Positions 41,035 through 50,201 of a stretch of 64,000 nt of DNA are shown one piece after another. The stretch is from Craspedostauros australis. Its lineage: Eukaryota; Bacillariophyta; Bacillariophyceae; Mastogloiales; Achnanthaceae. Each line of letters begins with the position of its first letter. Position 1 is the first letter of the stretch. The translations under genes and the position numbers were made by a program. Where the stretch lies: the NCBI GenBank assembly GCA_026770025.1, contig JAMXDE010000004.1, positions 1,364,001-1,428,000 on the forward strand, read 5' to 3'. The notes beneath the pieces were generated by a model. The model worked only from the letters and a program-made list of their open reading frames with translations. It had not been told where the DNA came from and did no database searches.

Positions 41035-42006
41035 ATGTTTCACAAAGGACGCAATCCTCTCCGTCGTATTTGGCTCTGCGTTGTCATCGCCATCGCTGCT
41101 GTTCCAGCCTTCTACTCCCCGATCCATCAACCACATCGATCATCACCCGGTGCTTGCTACGCGCTGTCCATGCCATATCCCGCAAATGCATCATCATTGG
41201 CCACTTCCACAAGATCAAAGCGCTCCATCCTGCAACCTTTCCGATCGATTTTTCGCAAGCAGCAACACAACACGATGCCGCCGAACAGTTCCTCGCCACT
41301 GCTGGGTATGACAGCATCCACCAACGATGGTGTCCCAAATCAACAACAACAACGACCATCCGCCAAGATCCCTCTCGCCCGCATCGCCTACTGGACGGTC
41401 GGCACCGCGCTGGCCGTCTGGTTCCTCGGCATCCACGCACCGCCCTACATTCGCAAGCACGAGGCGGATTCCTTGTTCTACATCCATCTCGTCGGTGCCT
41501 ACGGTCTGTACCTTGCCTGCATCCACAACAGCATGATCACGCCTTCCTTGCAACGCCACTTGCATGTCTGGATGGGACGCATGGGCATGGTCATGGGCAT
41601 CGTGGGATTTGTGTTTGGCGCCATCCTCGCGCTGGGGCGATTCATCTACATCGACCCCACCTTTGCGATCGCCATCACGTCCGGTGGGATCTTTCAGCTC
41701 ATGGCGCAGTTTTTTGGATACAGAAGCATCCGGCGCTATCAGCAAATCAAGGCTCGGTTGGAGGACGGCAGCGTGACGGAGGACGATGACAAGGAGGCAT
41801 TGAAAGCCGAGCAACACACGTGCCTACAATTTCACATTGGCAACATGGCGGGATTGTTCTTCAGCGCATGCGGAATCCCAGCCATGATTCGATTGTCCAG
41901 CGTGCCGACTGGCGAAGATAGCATCGTCCTCATACTGATCGGAATCGGCATTCTCAATTTCTTGGGACTTGCGATGGCGGCGACGTTCCGCAAGAAGAAT
42001 GAGTGA
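41035..42006 (+). CDS. Multi-pass membrane protein, possibly plastid
   Basis: Single exon, 323 residues, family not recognised. The N-terminus (RRIWLCVVIAIAAVPAF|YSP) is a signal peptide ending in a V-P-A-F step that resembles the diatom plastid motif, and a basic, Ser-rich transit-like stretch follows. The mature part has about six hydrophobic segments, among them IAYWTVGTALAVWFLGIHAP, FYIHLVGAYGLYLACIH, MGMVMGIVGFVFGAILALG and SIVLILIGIGILNFLGLAMA. Several His residues sit at segment ends (IHLVGAYG, CIHNSM, HLHVWMGR, QFHIGNM), which could ligate haem or metal, but I have no family to support that. If the N-terminus is not a targeting signal, ATGs at 41275 or 41308 would be alternative starts. 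Confidence 0.6.
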   Translation: MFHKGRNPLRRIWLCVVIAIAAVPAFYSPIHQPHRSSPGACYALSMPYPANASSLATSTRSKRSILQPFRSIFRKQQHNTMPPNSSSPLLGMTASTNDGVPNQQQQRPSAKIPLARIAYWTVGTALAVWFLGIHAPPYIRKHEADSLFYIHLVGAYGLYLACIHNSMITPSLQRHLHVWMGRMGMVMGIVGFVFGAILALGRFIYIDPTFAIAITSGGIFQLMAQFFGYRSIRRYQQIKARLEDGSVTEDDDKEALKAEQHTCLQFHIGNMAGLFFSACGIPAMIRLSSVPTGEDSIVLILIGIGILNFLGLAMAATFRKKNE

Positions 42007-42325
42007 GCGAATGGATTAGTGAGTGAGTGAGTGAGTGAGCGAATGAAGGACTGAGCAGGAGGGCTCTGTGCGTTCGCGTTGCTAATTCTGAAGACTAATG
42101 AGAGATAACGGAACAGTAAGGTAATACTAATCGTAGTATGGCTCTAACTGTAATGCAATTCTTTTTGAGTCTGTGCTGTACATACGAGCACTCTCTGATG
42201 AATACACTCGCACGTTCGTATTGTGCAGTTTCTAAGTCCACCGCATCCTGACTTGCAAACATTTGATCATGGTGAATCCAGAGTAACACTCCGATCAGAG
42301 GCTTCAAGCAGAGCATCATGCTCGA
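42007..42325. other. Convergent 3' spacer with GAGT repeats
   Basis: About 320 bp between convergent genes. GAGT/GTGA repeats lie at 42018-42041. No gene seen. Confidence 0.45.
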
Positions 42326-43209
42326 TTACTTTGATGGATCCTTCGTGTATCGCAAGTAATGGCGTTCCAAATCCTTCCCCTTTTCTGACGGCAATTCCAC
42401 GACGCGGTACCCATCCTTTCCAAACGCCTCATCGGCCATGGCGTCCGTCAACGGAAAGTTCACGATGCAATCCTCGCCGCGCTTCCAATCTGCCGGCGTC
42501 GCAAGCTTCTTCGTGGCCGTCAACTGCAACGAATCCACGACACGCAGGATCTCATCAAAGTTGCGTCCGGTCGATGCCGGGTACGTCATCATCAAGGCGA
42601 TGGTGCGATCGGGCTTCAGCACGTACACCGACCGCACTGTCAAGGGGAGGCCCTTGGCATCGGCATTGGTGACATCGAGGATGCCCAGCTCCACGGCCGC
42701 AGAGCGTTTGGGATCGCAGAAGATGGGGAACCGGACCTTGCCACCTGTGGCGCAGTCAATGTCGGCGATCCACTTATCATGATCGCTCTTGCTGGAGCAG
42801 GAGAATCCGCACAGCTTGACGCCGCGTTTTTCGAATTCGGGCGCGAGTTTGGCGGCTGTGCCCAGTTCCGTCGTACAGACTGGTGTGAAGTCGGCGGGGT
42901 GCATGAAAATGATGCCCCAGGCGTCGCCCAGGTATTTGAAGAGATCGAAGTCGTCGGTGGTGCTGGCGGCACCCTTGAGGTTGGGGAACTGTGTGTGTAT
43001 GTGTGTGTGTGTTTTACAATGCAAAGAAGCAGAAGGCACATCGTCATTGGTGGGTCTTCGTAAGCTGTCAAGATGTTCGAACTTTCATGTACGCAGCATC
43101 ATGTTGGCTCTCCTCTTGCGCACAACGTCTTCAGATGAGCAACGCATCGGTGCAATGTGATACCAAAAGACACCAGACTTACCTTGTCGTTGATGGTCAG
43201 GCCTGGCAT
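42326..43209 (-). CDS. 1-Cys peroxiredoxin (Prx6 type, two exons)
   Basis: Exon 1 is only 27 nt (43209-43183, MPGLTINDK), then a 194-nt intron (GTAAGT...CACAG, carrying a GT/AC microsatellite), then exon 2 (42988-42326), for 229 residues. The join gives INDKFPNLKG, as in Prx6 proteins. The enzyme reduces hydrogen peroxide and organic hydroperoxides. Seen: IIFMHPADFTPVCTTEL with peroxidatic Cys47 (the same number as in human PRDX6), LCGFSCSSKSDHDKW, RFPIFCDPKRSAAVELGILD and VYVLKPDRTIALMMTYPAST (conserved Arg/Thr network). The long C-terminal dimerisation domain (ATPADWKRGEDCIVNFPLTD) is complete. No targeting peptide, so probably cytosolic or nuclear. Confidence 0.92.
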
Positions 43210-44710
43210 GGTGAGAATGATGTGATGAATGTGTTCCAATAGGAGCTACTGCCGTGGTTGTTGTATGCGTTCGTGAAGAATGCTCTGTTCAGAATTTATG
43301 TTCGAAGAGCAACATGAGCAGGCAAATGGAGTTGATTATGGGATGCGGTATGATGGCGCGTCGAGCAACAGGAGCGGCATGCCAGAGTGAAGGGCCAAAG
43401 GCACCCACATAGAACACCGCCGCAGAGAGTTGGTAACGGAGAGCACGAGCACGAGCACAGCAGAATAGCGCGGAAGAAGAGTTCCATGAGCAACGGGGAA
43501 GCGAAGTTGAATGCAACACGGATCATATCATGCCATGTGATGTGATGGGTTCCCTTGCTCTTGACATTGAAGCTGGATCTCCACAACACACGCACACGCG
43601 TGACATGCGGTGTTCCTCCACATTGTAAAGAACGCATCATGGTTTATCTTCAGAATGCCATCGCACATGGGTATGAATGCTGGTGGAAACTCAGCCGCAT
43701 ACTTGTGGGAATGCTCAAGCATCGGCGGACTCGCCAATGGTGTATCCTGGAGTGATTACTACAACAGTAGAGCAGAGCACTATGGCATCCATTCCATCTC
43801 TCACACAGAGACACCACGCCACGCCATTTGCCACTCACATTTCTAGAGAGCACTGTGATAGGTCAGATTTGTGTGATTGTGACAGCGATTCCAACAGAGG
43901 AAAGGGTGCAGCGGTGTCTGGACTTTGCCTGAGCCATGTTGTGTTGGGCCGTTGTGATGCTGAAAGAACGCAAACAAGAAAGATGTTCGCTTTCTTGCTG
44001 AAATGTCCATGTTCAATTGTCTGTACGTCGTGCGTTTGCTTGTGGTACAGGTTGATAACATGAAGACTGATGGGGCATTGATTGTGGGTTTAGTTTCCAT
44101 GGTCTAATCAACTTATGAGCTTCTGTCTTGTATTGCTGTCTGCTCTGCTCCTTTCTGTTGGTTTCTACTGCTGCTTCTATAGTCTCTCTGTGTAGATCAG
44201 CCACACTGCTGATCTCTCTCTCTCTTGTCTGCCGGGTTCTGGTTGGAATCGTACGTAACATGCATGATGACATCTTGTGTGATACATCTGTGATATGGAT
44301 TGTGATACTGTTCCTGCACTGAACATGTCTAGAAGGTGATATGCATCTTGTTGCAGCATTCCGCATCCGAATATGTGCACGCATAGTCGTACAGCTGGAG
44401 GTGAACTAGTACGATTGGGAGGAGAGGGAGTGGAATCGTGCATCAATTGGTCAGTACCGACACACGTTCAGTCTGTCCGTCAGGCGTGTGGGCTTTTTCC
44501 TTCCGTCTGTCCTTGGTCAGGACGTCTACATCATGCCAATTCTTCCTTGACTTGACCTGCACACACTCTAGTCTGCTCTTGAGTACTCTACTCCACTTCA
44601 TTCTGCTGCGCAGTCCTACAGCTTTCAACTATCAGCTATCGACTGCAAGTACTGCGTATACAATGTACACAATGTACACGATGTTCTGTTACATTACCAA
44701 TACGAATACT
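43210..44710. other. Gene-free 1.5 kb
   Basis: Between the peroxiredoxin 5' end and the RRP40 3' end. Short overlapping frames on both strands are not protein-like. I see no repeat of note beyond CT-rich runs near 44213-44226 and TGTACACAATGTACACGATG near 44662-44681. Confidence 0.4.
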
Positions 44711-45652
44711 TCAGCCATCATGCATGTGATCATCAGCGTGCTGTATCTTCGCTTGGATGGTGTCCATAAGTGACTTGACCATCGCTCGTACTTGCGGGTC
44801 TGTGAGAACCTCCGAATTGGCAATCGCATTCTGAATCAAAATCGTGTGCTCCGCACGTTCCGAACGAATCCACAGCATGCCGTTGACACCGACCGCCAAT
44901 TCGAAGGCCAACGACTTGCGCTGCGTCAAGGCGTCCAGCACCACGTTGTCAGGTCGCAGCAGCTCCCGCGCCAACCCCAGCGACACATTGCAGCACGTCC
45001 CGCCCTCCAGCACCCCGTACGCGCCTTCGTTCGTCATCCAATCCTTGCGCGGCAGCCCCGCATCGCGCGGCCCCAATTCGCACGACAGCACGGGATCCAA
45101 ATTGTGTGGCAGCGCCATGACGCGCGCATAGACCAAGGTGCCGCACTGCAGCTGCGGCTTGTTGCGTTTCGTGGCGCCTTCGAAGCTGAGATTGGACAGG
45201 ACGGCGGGATGCGGGCCGCCGATGTGGACGCGGTAGAGATCGCCGCCCGTGCCGTCGCTGCCGGCGCGTTCTTCGACGATGCCCACGACGCGGTCCTCGA
45301 GGTAAGGTCGGTATCGCCGCAGGTTGTGCTGTACGAAGAAGGCGACGTTGTTGTCGACTAATCGGCGGTACGTGAAGCGTCCCGCGCACGTGGCAAAGAC
45401 TTTGTGATGGTTGTTGGATGCGGCGTATCGCAGTCCTTGTCCGATCTTGGGCTGCACGGATGGTCTCAGTTCGTGGGCGGCGGTTTGGGACGACGATTTC
45501 CGCATCTTTATGGAAAGGCTTTCGCAGATCTGGTCAATGTGATGCGTCACATCATCGCCAGGCAGCACAACGATCATGTTCTCCTGGTCGGAGGTACTCA
45601 CACTAGCATCATTGCGTGATGATCGCGGCGATGCTGCTTTTGACTTTGCCAT
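44711..45652 (-). CDS. RRP40: Exosome complex subunit RRP40 (EXOSC3-like)
   Basis: Single exon, 313 residues. Cap subunit of the RNA exosome, guiding RNA into the nine-subunit barrel for 3'-5' decay and rRNA processing. Domain order: VVLPGDDVTHHI (N-terminal domain start, about 29-40), IGQGLRYAA, an S1-like domain with RYRPYLEDRVVGIVEER and DLYRVHIGGPHPAVLSNLSF, the RRP40 signature FEGATKRNKPQLQCGTLVYA, and a KH-like domain with GVNGMLWIRSE (GxNG in place of GxxG). All are in the right order and spacing. The N-terminal ~25 residues are Ser-rich. Length is slightly above human EXOSC3 (275). Nuclear and cytosolic action is expected. Confidence 0.9.
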   Translation of the reverse strand: MAKSKAASPRSSRNDASVSTSDQENMIVVLPGDDVTHHIDQICESLSIKMRKSSSQTAAHELRPSVQPKIGQGLRYAASNNHHKVFATCAGRFTYRRLVDNNVAFFVQHNLRRYRPYLEDRVVGIVEERAGSDGTGGDLYRVHIGGPHPAVLSNLSFEGATKRNKPQLQCGTLVYARVMALPHNLDPVLSCELGPRDAGLPRKDWMTNEGAYGVLEGGTCCNVSLGLARELLRPDNVVLDALTQRKSLAFELAVGVNGMLWIRSERAEHTILIQNAIANSEVLTDPQVRAMVKSLMDTIQAKIQHADDHMHDG

Positions 45653-46779
45653 GCTGAAGATACCAACGGAGTGATGGCAAGGTTGGCGTAGGTGTTGATC
45701 GATTATTGATCAAGTATTGATGGCAATGTAGGTATTCGGTATCTCACACTCTCGCACTGCGGCATTCTTCTCCACATCAATAGTAGTAGGCTCTTGACCT
45801 CCAGCTTCGATGCGCCATGGTGCCGCCGCTCGTTTTGATGGATGCGCGCCATGGTCGAGATCGAAAAAGAACCCCGGAGAGTTTTCGGTGGACATCAATC
45901 GAAATGTTGCGTCTGTGCACCCAACCGTTGAATAGTACGTTGAATCAGGGATAAATTCGATTCAAGACATGGATGGCCGTCGAAGGCGTATCGCCAACGT
46001 AGAAACATCACGTAGAAATCCTACTGCCTTTATCCACGAATGCCCGATGCAACACACAACCACAAGGCACAACACACGGAACAACGACCAAAAAAAGCGA
46101 CAACACAAAACACAATCAACGCAGACATCGTCGCTGGCTTGTCTGTGTTCATACATGCATCCGTCCATCCGTGCATCACCGTCATCTCTTTGGTTCGTCT
46201 CTGCAGGGAATAATAGGTGTAGAGTGGAGTGAGGTGGAGCGTTCCAAACACCCAAGAAGCATCTGTGGGAAGCAGCGAGGTGAGTTGCCAACAGCATGCA
46301 ACGGGAGACAGACATTTGATGTGCTTCAGGTTGTCGAGGACGTGGTGTGTGGATGCAGCGATTGGGATTGCGAAGAGCAACAGGACTTTGATGTGGATCC
46401 GGCAAGCACGAGCGCAAATACGGGTACGAGTGGATGGTGTGTCATTTTGCCATCGGCTATCTTCAACTTTTCCGATGTTCATCGTGCGTGTCTGGCGGAA
46501 TGATCTCGTTGAGGTTGGTTGATTGGTATTCTACTTGCGATTATGCACGATATAATGCGTCCTTGTGGCTGAAATGACGGCTCTGCGTTGCCATTCATCT
46601 CGATTGTTCCATCAGAGCATTGCGATGTCAGGCGGAATCACTCACACATCATATCACATTGGATCACATTGGATCACTCCGTCTGACATCATGTTGCAAT
46701 GGCCGTCACGCTTGGCTGCGATACTTGGCCCCCTATTCTCGGTTCAACATTGCGATGGCTTTCACCGACTTCAGATATC
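45653..46779. other. Divergent spacer (RRP40 / DUF6824 gene)
   Basis: About 1.1 kb between divergent starts. No credible gene. Confidence 0.4.
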
Positions 46780-49254
46780 ATGGCTGACACCAACGAAGTT
46801 GGAGAAATCCAACACCAACCACCGCCGCAATCGCAGCCTCAACCATCGCAAATGCAGCAGCCAATAGAGGAAGAGCCAACACAGCCGCAGCCTCAACCTC
46901 CGCAAATGCAGGAGCCAATAATGCAGGAGCCGGCACAACTGTTGCAACCGTCGCAACCGCAACCACCGCAGTCCCAGCCAACGCCGCCACAGCCAACACA
47001 GGAGCAGCCACAGGAGCAACCACAACCGGTGCAGCCACAGCCACAATCCGTGGAACAGATTCCACTACCCACTGTTGCGGAGGCTGCACCTGCCACAATG
47101 GCACCGCCAACACTAGCACCTGCACCTGCAGTTGTGCCGGCCATGGCTGCGCCTGCACCTTCGGAAACTATCACGGTTACTGGGAGAGTGCCTACGCCAG
47201 TGCCAGCGTCAGTTCCTGTACCTGCTCCGGTCGTAATGACAGCACAGGCACAGGCCGTCGTTGCCCTCGCAATGCCGCAGCAAGCACCCGCGCCTGTTGT
47301 AGTGCCAACAGTGGTCGGAATGACACCGCCTGCTGCAGTCACTTACGCGGCACAGCCAGCCACAGCAGCACCTTCCGTGGAGACCCAGGGCATCATCTCC
47401 GATGTCATTGCCAACGTCGAGACGACAGCGAATAAGACCAGCACAATCGTTGCCACTGCACCTCCCGCTCCTGTCGTAGCTGCGGCTCCTGCCATACACA
47501 TGCAACCGCAACCGCAACCACAACCACAAGCGCAGCAAGTTGTCAATCCCGTCGCTCCCCCGAATGTTGTGCCAGTTGCTGTCGCCACTGCTGTTTCTGC
47601 TCCGCATCCAAATGGTGCCAATATGGTGGCGGGACCTCGCCCCGCCAAGAAGAAAAAGGCCGCGGACAACGAAAGTGCGATGGCTCTGCTGAGTCTCGGG
47701 GCTTCGGTGCACAAAGGTACCGGAAGCGCTGCATCTTCCGTGGCCAATGGAGAAGCCGTTGCTGCCGATACCACAGCGGCAATAGCGGGCGCCATGGCAG
47801 CGACCGTGAACGCGAATACTGCAGCACCAGCGACCACACTCACGCAAGCTCAGATGCAACCTCAACTGCAAGCACACGAACAGCCAGCGGTCGGAGCAGT
47901 GGTGCCAGTGCATGTGCCTGTTGTGGGCACGACTGTCGCAGACAACAATGTCACCGCGCAGGCGCAGGCGGCGTACGTCATGCCTACAGATGCTGCTCTC
48001 GGACCGGTGGGAGTTGCGCAACTTCCCTCCGTGGTCATGGGCACCAGCGTTCTGCAGGGACAGCATCCCCAAATGGCCACTGCAGCTTCCGCTGCTGTGC
48101 CCGCCGTTGCCGTTCCCGCTACAGGCGTGTACATGCAGGGGCAGCATGCCACAGTGAGTAGTACTGCACTGGCGCCATCCATGATGCTTGGCGGTGCAGT
48201 CACCGGGCCGCCGATCGCACCAATTGTGGTCGCCGGGACCTTTCCAGATAAAACTCGACCAAGGGACAACGGCGAAGAACCGCCGGACTTCTGGTACTGG
48301 CTCCCCGTCCATGAATCTCTGCGGGATTGGGACGTCCTGTGCGGTCGTGGCGGTGAATCCAACAACTTCGTGGGCAACCGTCGGTATCGCAACCTCGTGA
48401 ATGACAGCAAACCGGCCTACCGCGACATCCCCGTCCGCCAGCGCAAGCTCAAGACGCAGTTCGTCAAGTCCATCGTGCAGCAGGTGCAAGCGAACGGCGG
48501 GCGATTCGTCGACATGTTCGAGCCGAGGGGTTGGTACTACGCCGTGACGATAGAACGCGCTCGCAAGAAGACGTCGCAGGCACTGCGCGAGACGAAGGAG
48601 CTCAAGTGGATCCAGAAGGACAACGGTCCGCCCAAGGCCGGAACGCCCATACCTCCGCCACGCGATCGTTCGAAGGCCTACAAGAACAGCATCTGCCGCC
48701 ATTGTGGCCAGAGGGGACACAAAACGCGTCTAGCGAAGCCCTGCATGTACCACTGGCAGTACTGCGAGGTGAAAGGAAGGCCGATCCCCAACGACGCGAA
48801 GGACCGACCCATCCAACCGCGACCCGAAGCGGGAGGCAATCCAGTGGAAGCTAAGCCGGCCGAAAGCAAGCCAGCAGAACCGAAACCAGAAGAACAGATA
48901 CCAGTGGAAAGCAAGCCGGCCAAAAAGCCCAAGAAGCCAAGGCTTCCCATGCAGACGTACCAATCATCCTTGAGTACGATGGGCCCGCAGCCATCGACCA
49001 TCGTCGCCATGACGAAGCAAAATCCCAACATCATGATGTACAACGAGCTGCCCCCGACCGACTCACCAGTTTTCTCACCAGTCAAGAGGCCACCCACTGC
49101 CGGGATAAGGTCTCCTTCGAAGGTCATGACGGCGCCGCCACCAACGATGGCGATGACGCCTCCACCAGCGGGAGTTAAGCGCAAACTCGAAGAGCTCAAC
49201 ACTCCACCACCAAGTGCGCATGCACAGGCCCCTTCCAATTCCACCATTATATGA
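46780..49254 (+). CDS. DUF6824 (DVLCGRGG) protein with Gln/Pro/Ala-rich N-terminus
   Basis: Single exon, 824 residues from ATG 46780. An in-frame ATG at 46699 adds 27 residues of unlikely composition. Residues ~1-500 are low-complexity: Gln/Pro repeats, then Ala/Val/Pro-rich sequence, like a transcription-factor activation region. At ~525-615 lies the domain typical of diatom proteins: WDVLCGRGGESNNFVGNRRY, KPAYRDIPVRQRKLKTQFVK and FEPRGWYYAVTIERARKKTS. A zinc-knuckle-like CRHCGQRGHKTRLAKPC (CX2CX4HX7C) follows at ~645, then a Lys/Pro/Glu repeat and a Pro-rich tail with SPVKRPP and SPSK phospho-type sites. DUF6824 proteins are very numerous in diatoms and of unproven function. Nuclear DNA or RNA binding is inferred. 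Confidence 0.8.
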   Translation: MADTNEVGEIQHQPPPQSQPQPSQMQQPIEEEPTQPQPQPPQMQEPIMQEPAQLLQPSQPQPPQSQPTPPQPTQEQPQEQPQPVQPQPQSVEQIPLPTVAEAAPATMAPPTLAPAPAVVPAMAAPAPSETITVTGRVPTPVPASVPVPAPVVMTAQAQAVVALAMPQQAPAPVVVPTVVGMTPPAAVTYAAQPATAAPSVETQGIISDVIANVETTANKTSTIVATAPPAPVVAAAPAIHMQPQPQPQPQAQQVVNPVAPPNVVPVAVATAVSAPHPNGANMVAGPRPAKKKKAADNESAMALLSLGASVHKGTGSAASSVANGEAVAADTTAAIAGAMAATVNANTAAPATTLTQAQMQPQLQAHEQPAVGAVVPVHVPVVGTTVADNNVTAQAQAAYVMPTDAALGPVGVAQLPSVVMGTSVLQGQHPQMATAASAAVPAVAVPATGVYMQGQHATVSSTALAPSMMLGGAVTGPPIAPIVVAGTFPDKTRPRDNGEEPPDFWYWLPVHESLRDWDVLCGRGGESNNFVGNRRYRNLVNDSKPAYRDIPVRQRKLKTQFVKSIVQQVQANGGRFVDMFEPRGWYYAVTIERARKKTSQALRETKELKWIQKDNGPPKAGTPIPPPRDRSKAYKNSICRHCGQRGHKTRLAKPCMYHWQYCEVKGRPIPNDAKDRPIQPRPEAGGNPVEAKPAESKPAEPKPEEQIPVESKPAKKPKKPRLPMQTYQSSLSTMGPQPSTIVAMTKQNPNIMMYNELPPTDSPVFSPVKRPPTAGIRSPSKVMTAPPPTMAMTPPPAGVKRKLEELNTPPPSAHAQAPSNSTII

Positions 49255-50201
49255 TCATGGCATGACGTGGCGTGACATAGGGTGGCTTGGTTCACATCAA
49301 TCGGTTGATTGGGAAGTAAGACGATTAATGCGGGGAACACTAAATTTGGAAGAGTAACGGGAATACTGATTGTAATGCATCAGAAAACGACATTGTTATC
49401 TCGTATCTATGCATGGAGGTCGGCGATGTTGAGTGCTGGAAGCCATGTAACATCATACTTGATGTGATTTGCGGGATGGAGTAGAGAAGCAGAGCCAACA
49501 GATCGGTACCATACTCGTACGACGCAGTAGGGTTGACCGAAGCTGCACACCGACATGGAAACGAAGCACGAGCCACATTGCTGAATGGAGCAAACGAGCA
49601 ACAGACAACGAAGCATGAGCGACAACGGGAAACCGAAGCGATGGCGAAGGAACCTGCATCCAGAAAGGAAGGTGAGATGTCGTGGAGGATGGCACCAGAT
49701 CCGCTAATATATGTACGACTCTCCCGGTATTGGCTCTCTCTCTCTCTCTCTCTCTCTCTGCCCCGAGAGAGAGAGAGACGAAGAGACCATGTCATTGAAT
49801 GTCGGCGCACGTTGATGTGCCAACAAAACGACACGAAGTTGGGATACTGTCGATCCCGTAAAATCGTGACTAACTACTGACGCAACTCTCGAAAAGAACG
49901 AATAAAATGCAAAATCCAAAATGGGCATGAAACAACAAGAAATAGAAAGATAATGGAGGAAGACGATTGGACAACTTCTCTGAATCTGACGTTTTCACTG
50001 CGGTTCCTTTTGGATCGACTTCAATCAACAGGTTTTCGACTGAGTCGAGTAAACGTGTGATCGAAGGAATCGAGCATCCACCAATTTCCCGCCACATTTC
50101 ATGTTCTGCGGATGATACCAAGTCAGCAAACATCTGTGTTCTTCTGCGAATCCACCTCTTCCACAAGAGAGATGCCAGCTTCGGTGGCGAACTGAGCCGA
50201 C
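49255..50201. other. Spacer with CT/GA palindrome
   Basis: About 950 bp between two plus-strand genes. It contains the long CT run and its GA counterpart (49734-49778). No credible gene. Confidence 0.45.
49734..49778. repeat. (CT)n-(GA)n inverted repeat
   Basis: About 13 CT dinucleotides, the spacer GCCCCG, then AG repeats. The strand can fold into a near-perfect hairpin of about 14 bp. It lies ~430 bp upstream of the AAA ATPase gene. Confidence 0.75.

Noticed and set aside
46699-46779. Upstream ATG for the DUF6824 protein
   Set aside because: Adds 27 residues of unlike composition. The ATG at 46780 leads directly into the Gln/Pro-rich sequence. Not fully excluded.
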